From positions 806,001 to 870,000 of the forward strand of contig NZ_FLKM01000008.1 in the NCBI RefSeq assembly GCF_900086585.1: a stretch of 64,000 bases of DNA, given 5' to 3'. A program made the position numbers and the translations under genes. The notes beneath the pieces are model-generated. The model searched no databases and had not been told where the DNA came from. It saw only the letters and a program-made list of their open reading frames with translations. This document shows, piece after piece, positions 62,257 through 64,000 of this stretch. Origin of the DNA: Emergencia timonensis (lineage in GTDB: Bacteria; Bacillota; Clostridia; Peptostreptococcales; Anaerovoracaceae). Every line of letters starts with the position of its first letter. The stretch's first letter is position 1.

Positions 62257-62320
62257 AATTATTGACAAACAATAATTCTGTGGTATTCTTAAATTAACAA
62301 TTATCGTAAAACAATAATTG
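62257..62320 (+). promoter_or_regulatory. Promoter flanked by two related inverted repeats
   Basis: TTGACA (62262-62267) and TATTCT (62284-62289) are 16 bases apart. AATTATTG/CAATAATT (62257-62264 with 62270-62277) covers the -35 box; CAATTAT/ATAATTG (62298-62304 with 62314-62320) lies downstream of the -10. Both share the AATTATTG-type half-site and should bind the HTH protein encoded second in the operon. Confidence 0.75.
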
Positions 62321-62337
62321 ATGTACAGGAGGTCACC

Positions 62338-63216
62338 ATGAATCAGGATATTTTTACGTTTCCTTTCGGACAGATTGGAGAAGCCTTGCGCGCGTTATCA
62401 CTGGCCAGTTCAGCGGGAAACATTGCGGCAATGATCATTTATCTGTTGATTTCTATTTTGCCAGTGCTTTATTTGGTTGATAGAGTTGCCAGACAGAAGA
62501 AGGAACCCGATGCTATCGATATTCTTCTGATTATGATGTCGGTGATGCTCTTTATCATGATGTACTTGATGGTGAATCCCGGTTATGTCAACAGCAATCT
62601 CTATGGAGCGATGCCTGGCAAAGGCGGGGCTCTTGCGATGACCTTCTGGTCTATGGTGGTCGGCTATGCAGTGCTGAAATGCATGAAGGCGTCAGTGGGC
62701 ACTGATGAGAAGAAGCTGGCAAAGTATCTGAAGCTAATTTTGACTGCAGTTGCCGTAACCATCGTTGCCGAAATTGTTTTAGGTATCTTTACAGAGGTGG
62801 TACCAGCCGCAAGGGGCGTTCGGGAGGTGGATCAGCTTTTAAACAGCGACTACAATACAACGGTGTTTCTATGGATTAAATATTTTGCGGATAAGATACC
62901 CTCGGTTTTAAATATCTTCGTCATCGTCCACGCCATCAAAATGGTCGATCAGCTGCGGGCAGACAGGTACAGCCAGGAGACCATTTCTGCAGCGGAAAAA
63001 TTGAGCCGGATTTGCCGTATCTCCGTCACCGTGATGATAATAACTTCCATCGCTGTAAATCTGTCTCAATTTCTGATCTGGACAAAAGTATACAAAGCGA
63101 ATTATGTAGTCGATATTCCTCTCTTTTCCATCGCTATGTGTATCGCCGTCCTCCTTCTGTCAAAGTTCATTGCATCAGACAAGGCCTTGAAGGAAGATAA
63201 CGATATGATAATCTAG
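62338..63216 (+). CDS. Multi-helix membrane protein (DUF2975-like)
   Basis: 292 residues with about eight hydrophobic segments in two sets. The C-terminal half (AEKLSRICRISVTVMIITSIAVNLSQFL) resembles DUF2975 proteins, which are paired with small YozG-type HTH regulators as here. ACAGGAGG precedes ATG. Role unknown. Confidence 0.7.
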   Translation: MNQDIFTFPFGQIGEALRALSLASSAGNIAAMIIYLLISILPVLYLVDRVARQKKEPDAIDILLIMMSVMLFIMMYLMVNPGYVNSNLYGAMPGKGGALAMTFWSMVVGYAVLKCMKASVGTDEKKLAKYLKLILTAVAVTIVAEIVLGIFTEVVPAARGVREVDQLLNSDYNTTVFLWIKYFADKIPSVLNIFVIVHAIKMVDQLRADRYSQETISAAEKLSRICRISVTVMIITSIAVNLSQFLIWTKVYKANYVVDIPLFSIAMCIAVLLLSKFIASDKALKEDNDMII

Positions 63217-63225
63217 GAGGCGACG

Positions 63226-63453
63226 ATGGCAATCAAAATCTATTTGGACGAGGTGCTGAAGAAGAATAACATGACTTCGAAGGAATTGTGTAAACTGGTG
63301 GGCATTACGGAAGCCAATTTGTCCATCCTGCGCAGCGGTAAGGCCAAGGGTATTCGTTTTCACACCATAAACAGAGTCTGCTATTTCCTGCACTGTGATG
63401 TGGGGGATATTCTCAAATTTGACGGCGTATTGGAGGAAGAGGAAGATGAATAA
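63226..63453 (+). CDS. Small Cro/CI-type HTH regulator (YozG-like)
   Basis: 75 residues. MAIKIYLDEVLKKNNMTSKELCKLVGITEANLSILRSGKAKGIRF is a compact XRE helix-turn-helix; the end is acidic (EEEEDE). TAGGAGGCGACG precedes ATG. It probably represses its own operon via the twin repeats at 62257-62320. Confidence 0.9.
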   Translation: MAIKIYLDEVLKKNNMTSKELCKLVGITEANLSILRSGKAKGIRFHTINRVCYFLHCDVGDILKFDGVLEEEEDE

Positions 63454-64000
63454 AAAAGGATATTGGGCAGCCTTGAGTCTGGTTCTGATGATATCGCTGT
63501 TAACCGGCTGCAGGCTGGCAGATAAGGAAAAAGGGCAGACCAGCGAAGATCTATTGATTGGATTCTTTGTGACCTTGGATTATATAGGCAGCGAAGATGA
63601 GCATGGCCGAGAGAGAGGACCAATCTACGGTAAAGAGAAGGGCGACACGTATCAGTTTGAGGATCTAAAAGGGTATGGCATGTATTTCAAAATGTACGAC
63701 GATGCGGTCAGCGGAGTCAGCGATGGAGAAATCAGGGAGCTCAAAATAACCGGCGGAGATCAGTTCAGCCTGGAGGGCACCTTGTATGTGGAAGGCGGGA
63801 AGAAGCACTCTATGTATGCAAACGCTGTTTATCAGACCTCCGATGGCAAGGTCTATCTGATGCCGGGGCAGACTGGCTGCAGTGCAGAATTTGACGAAGA
63901 AGGAGATGCATTGTACCAGGACATGAAATATGAGTCCAGTGAGGGCTTTAAGACCAAGCACGGTGAATTAAAAAAATTCAGCTATAAGATCAACATGAAG
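63446..64000 (+). CDS. Lipoprotein, 3' truncated by the window
   Basis: The frame is open to base 64000 (185 codons visible). Signal peptide MNKKGYWAALSLVLMISLLTGC with lipobox LTGC, then SEDLLIGFFVTLDYIG and GKKHSMYANAVYQTSDGKVYLMPG. It overlaps the HTH stop by eight bases, with GGAGGAAGAGG upstream, so it belongs to the same operon. No family known to me. Confidence 0.8.
   Translation, partial: MNKKGYWAALSLVLMISLLTGCRLADKEKGQTSEDLLIGFFVTLDYIGSEDEHGRERGPIYGKEKGDTYQFEDLKGYGMYFKMYDDAVSGVSDGEIRELKITGGDQFSLEGTLYVEGGKKHSMYANAVYQTSDGKVYLMPGQTGCSAEFDEEGDALYQDMKYESSEGFKTKHGELKKFSYKINMK

Noticed and set aside
1..64000. CRISPR array, rRNA or tRNA genes
   Set aside because: No regularly spaced repeats and no cloverleaf or rRNA signature were found on reading through; no scan with dedicated tools was possible.

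Overview
The window looks like a chromosomal segment of a low-to-moderate GC Gram-positive anaerobe of class Clostridia. The evidence is an NAD-dependent 3-hydroxybutyryl-CoA dehydrogenase of the butyrate type, AGGAGG ribosome sites, a Rho/prmC/L31/RF1 cluster, AgrC/AgrA-like GHKL and LytTR two-component systems, zinc-ribbon L31, THI-box and preQ1-type leaders, and a queuine-salvage gene pair typical of gut Firmicutes. A family XIII / Anaerovoracaceae-like gut bacterium is a reasonable guess, but that placement is inference. I saw no rRNA, tRNA or CRISPR array.

Layout. 1-3.4 kb: end of a phosphoglucose-isomerase-like gene, hbd, MarR regulator, TMEM175-like channel, ferritin. 3.4-7.6 kb: structured intergenic DNA, an Rpn-type nuclease with a palindromic operator, a LytTR/GHKL two-component system and a lipoprotein. 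7.6-17.8 kb: housekeeping block rho, DUF1385, prmC, a secreted protein, rpmE, prfA, Sua5, rpiB, upp, tyrS. 17.9-25.4 kb: P-type ATPase, YitT protein, convergent yhhQ and a QueL-like radical SAM gene behind a preQ1-type riboswitch, cysteine synthase, rplM-rpsI.

25.4-29.9 kb is an AT-rich accessory island. It holds an integrase remnant, an intact secreted-protein plus small-membrane-protein pair that resembles a bacteriocin and its immunity protein, a decayed second pair, and several genes broken at short homopolymers. 29.9-34 kb carries a GHKL/LytTR system with an ABC exporter. 34-38 kb holds small enzymes and regulators (PNPOx-like, FadR-type GntR, chloramphenicol acetyltransferase-like, CbiT-like). 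38-43 kb has a large surface protein next to a serine recombinase with inverted sites between them, then TfoX-like, DUF3795 and WYL-regulator genes.

43-51.4 kb: MATE pump, DUF1638 plus Rrf2 pair, a giant M14 carboxypeptidase, and an alanine:cation symporter. 51.4-54.8 kb: aromatic-type amino acid decarboxylase with a divergent LysR, and an isochorismatase-like hydrolase. 55.3-59.9 kb: TPP-riboswitch thiamine operon thiM-thiE-HAD-thiD-cytX. 59.9-64 kb: nitroreductase, MFS transporter, a DUF2975-like membrane protein with its HTH repressor and twin operators, and a truncated lipoprotein.

The most interesting items are the secreted/immunity-like pair with its relatives, a duplicated structured RNA-like element at 34.6 and 49.8 kb with compensatory stem changes, the preQ1-controlled queuine salvage operon, a possible invertible switch beside the 38-40 kb surface protein, and a C-terminal module shared by three unrelated secreted proteins.
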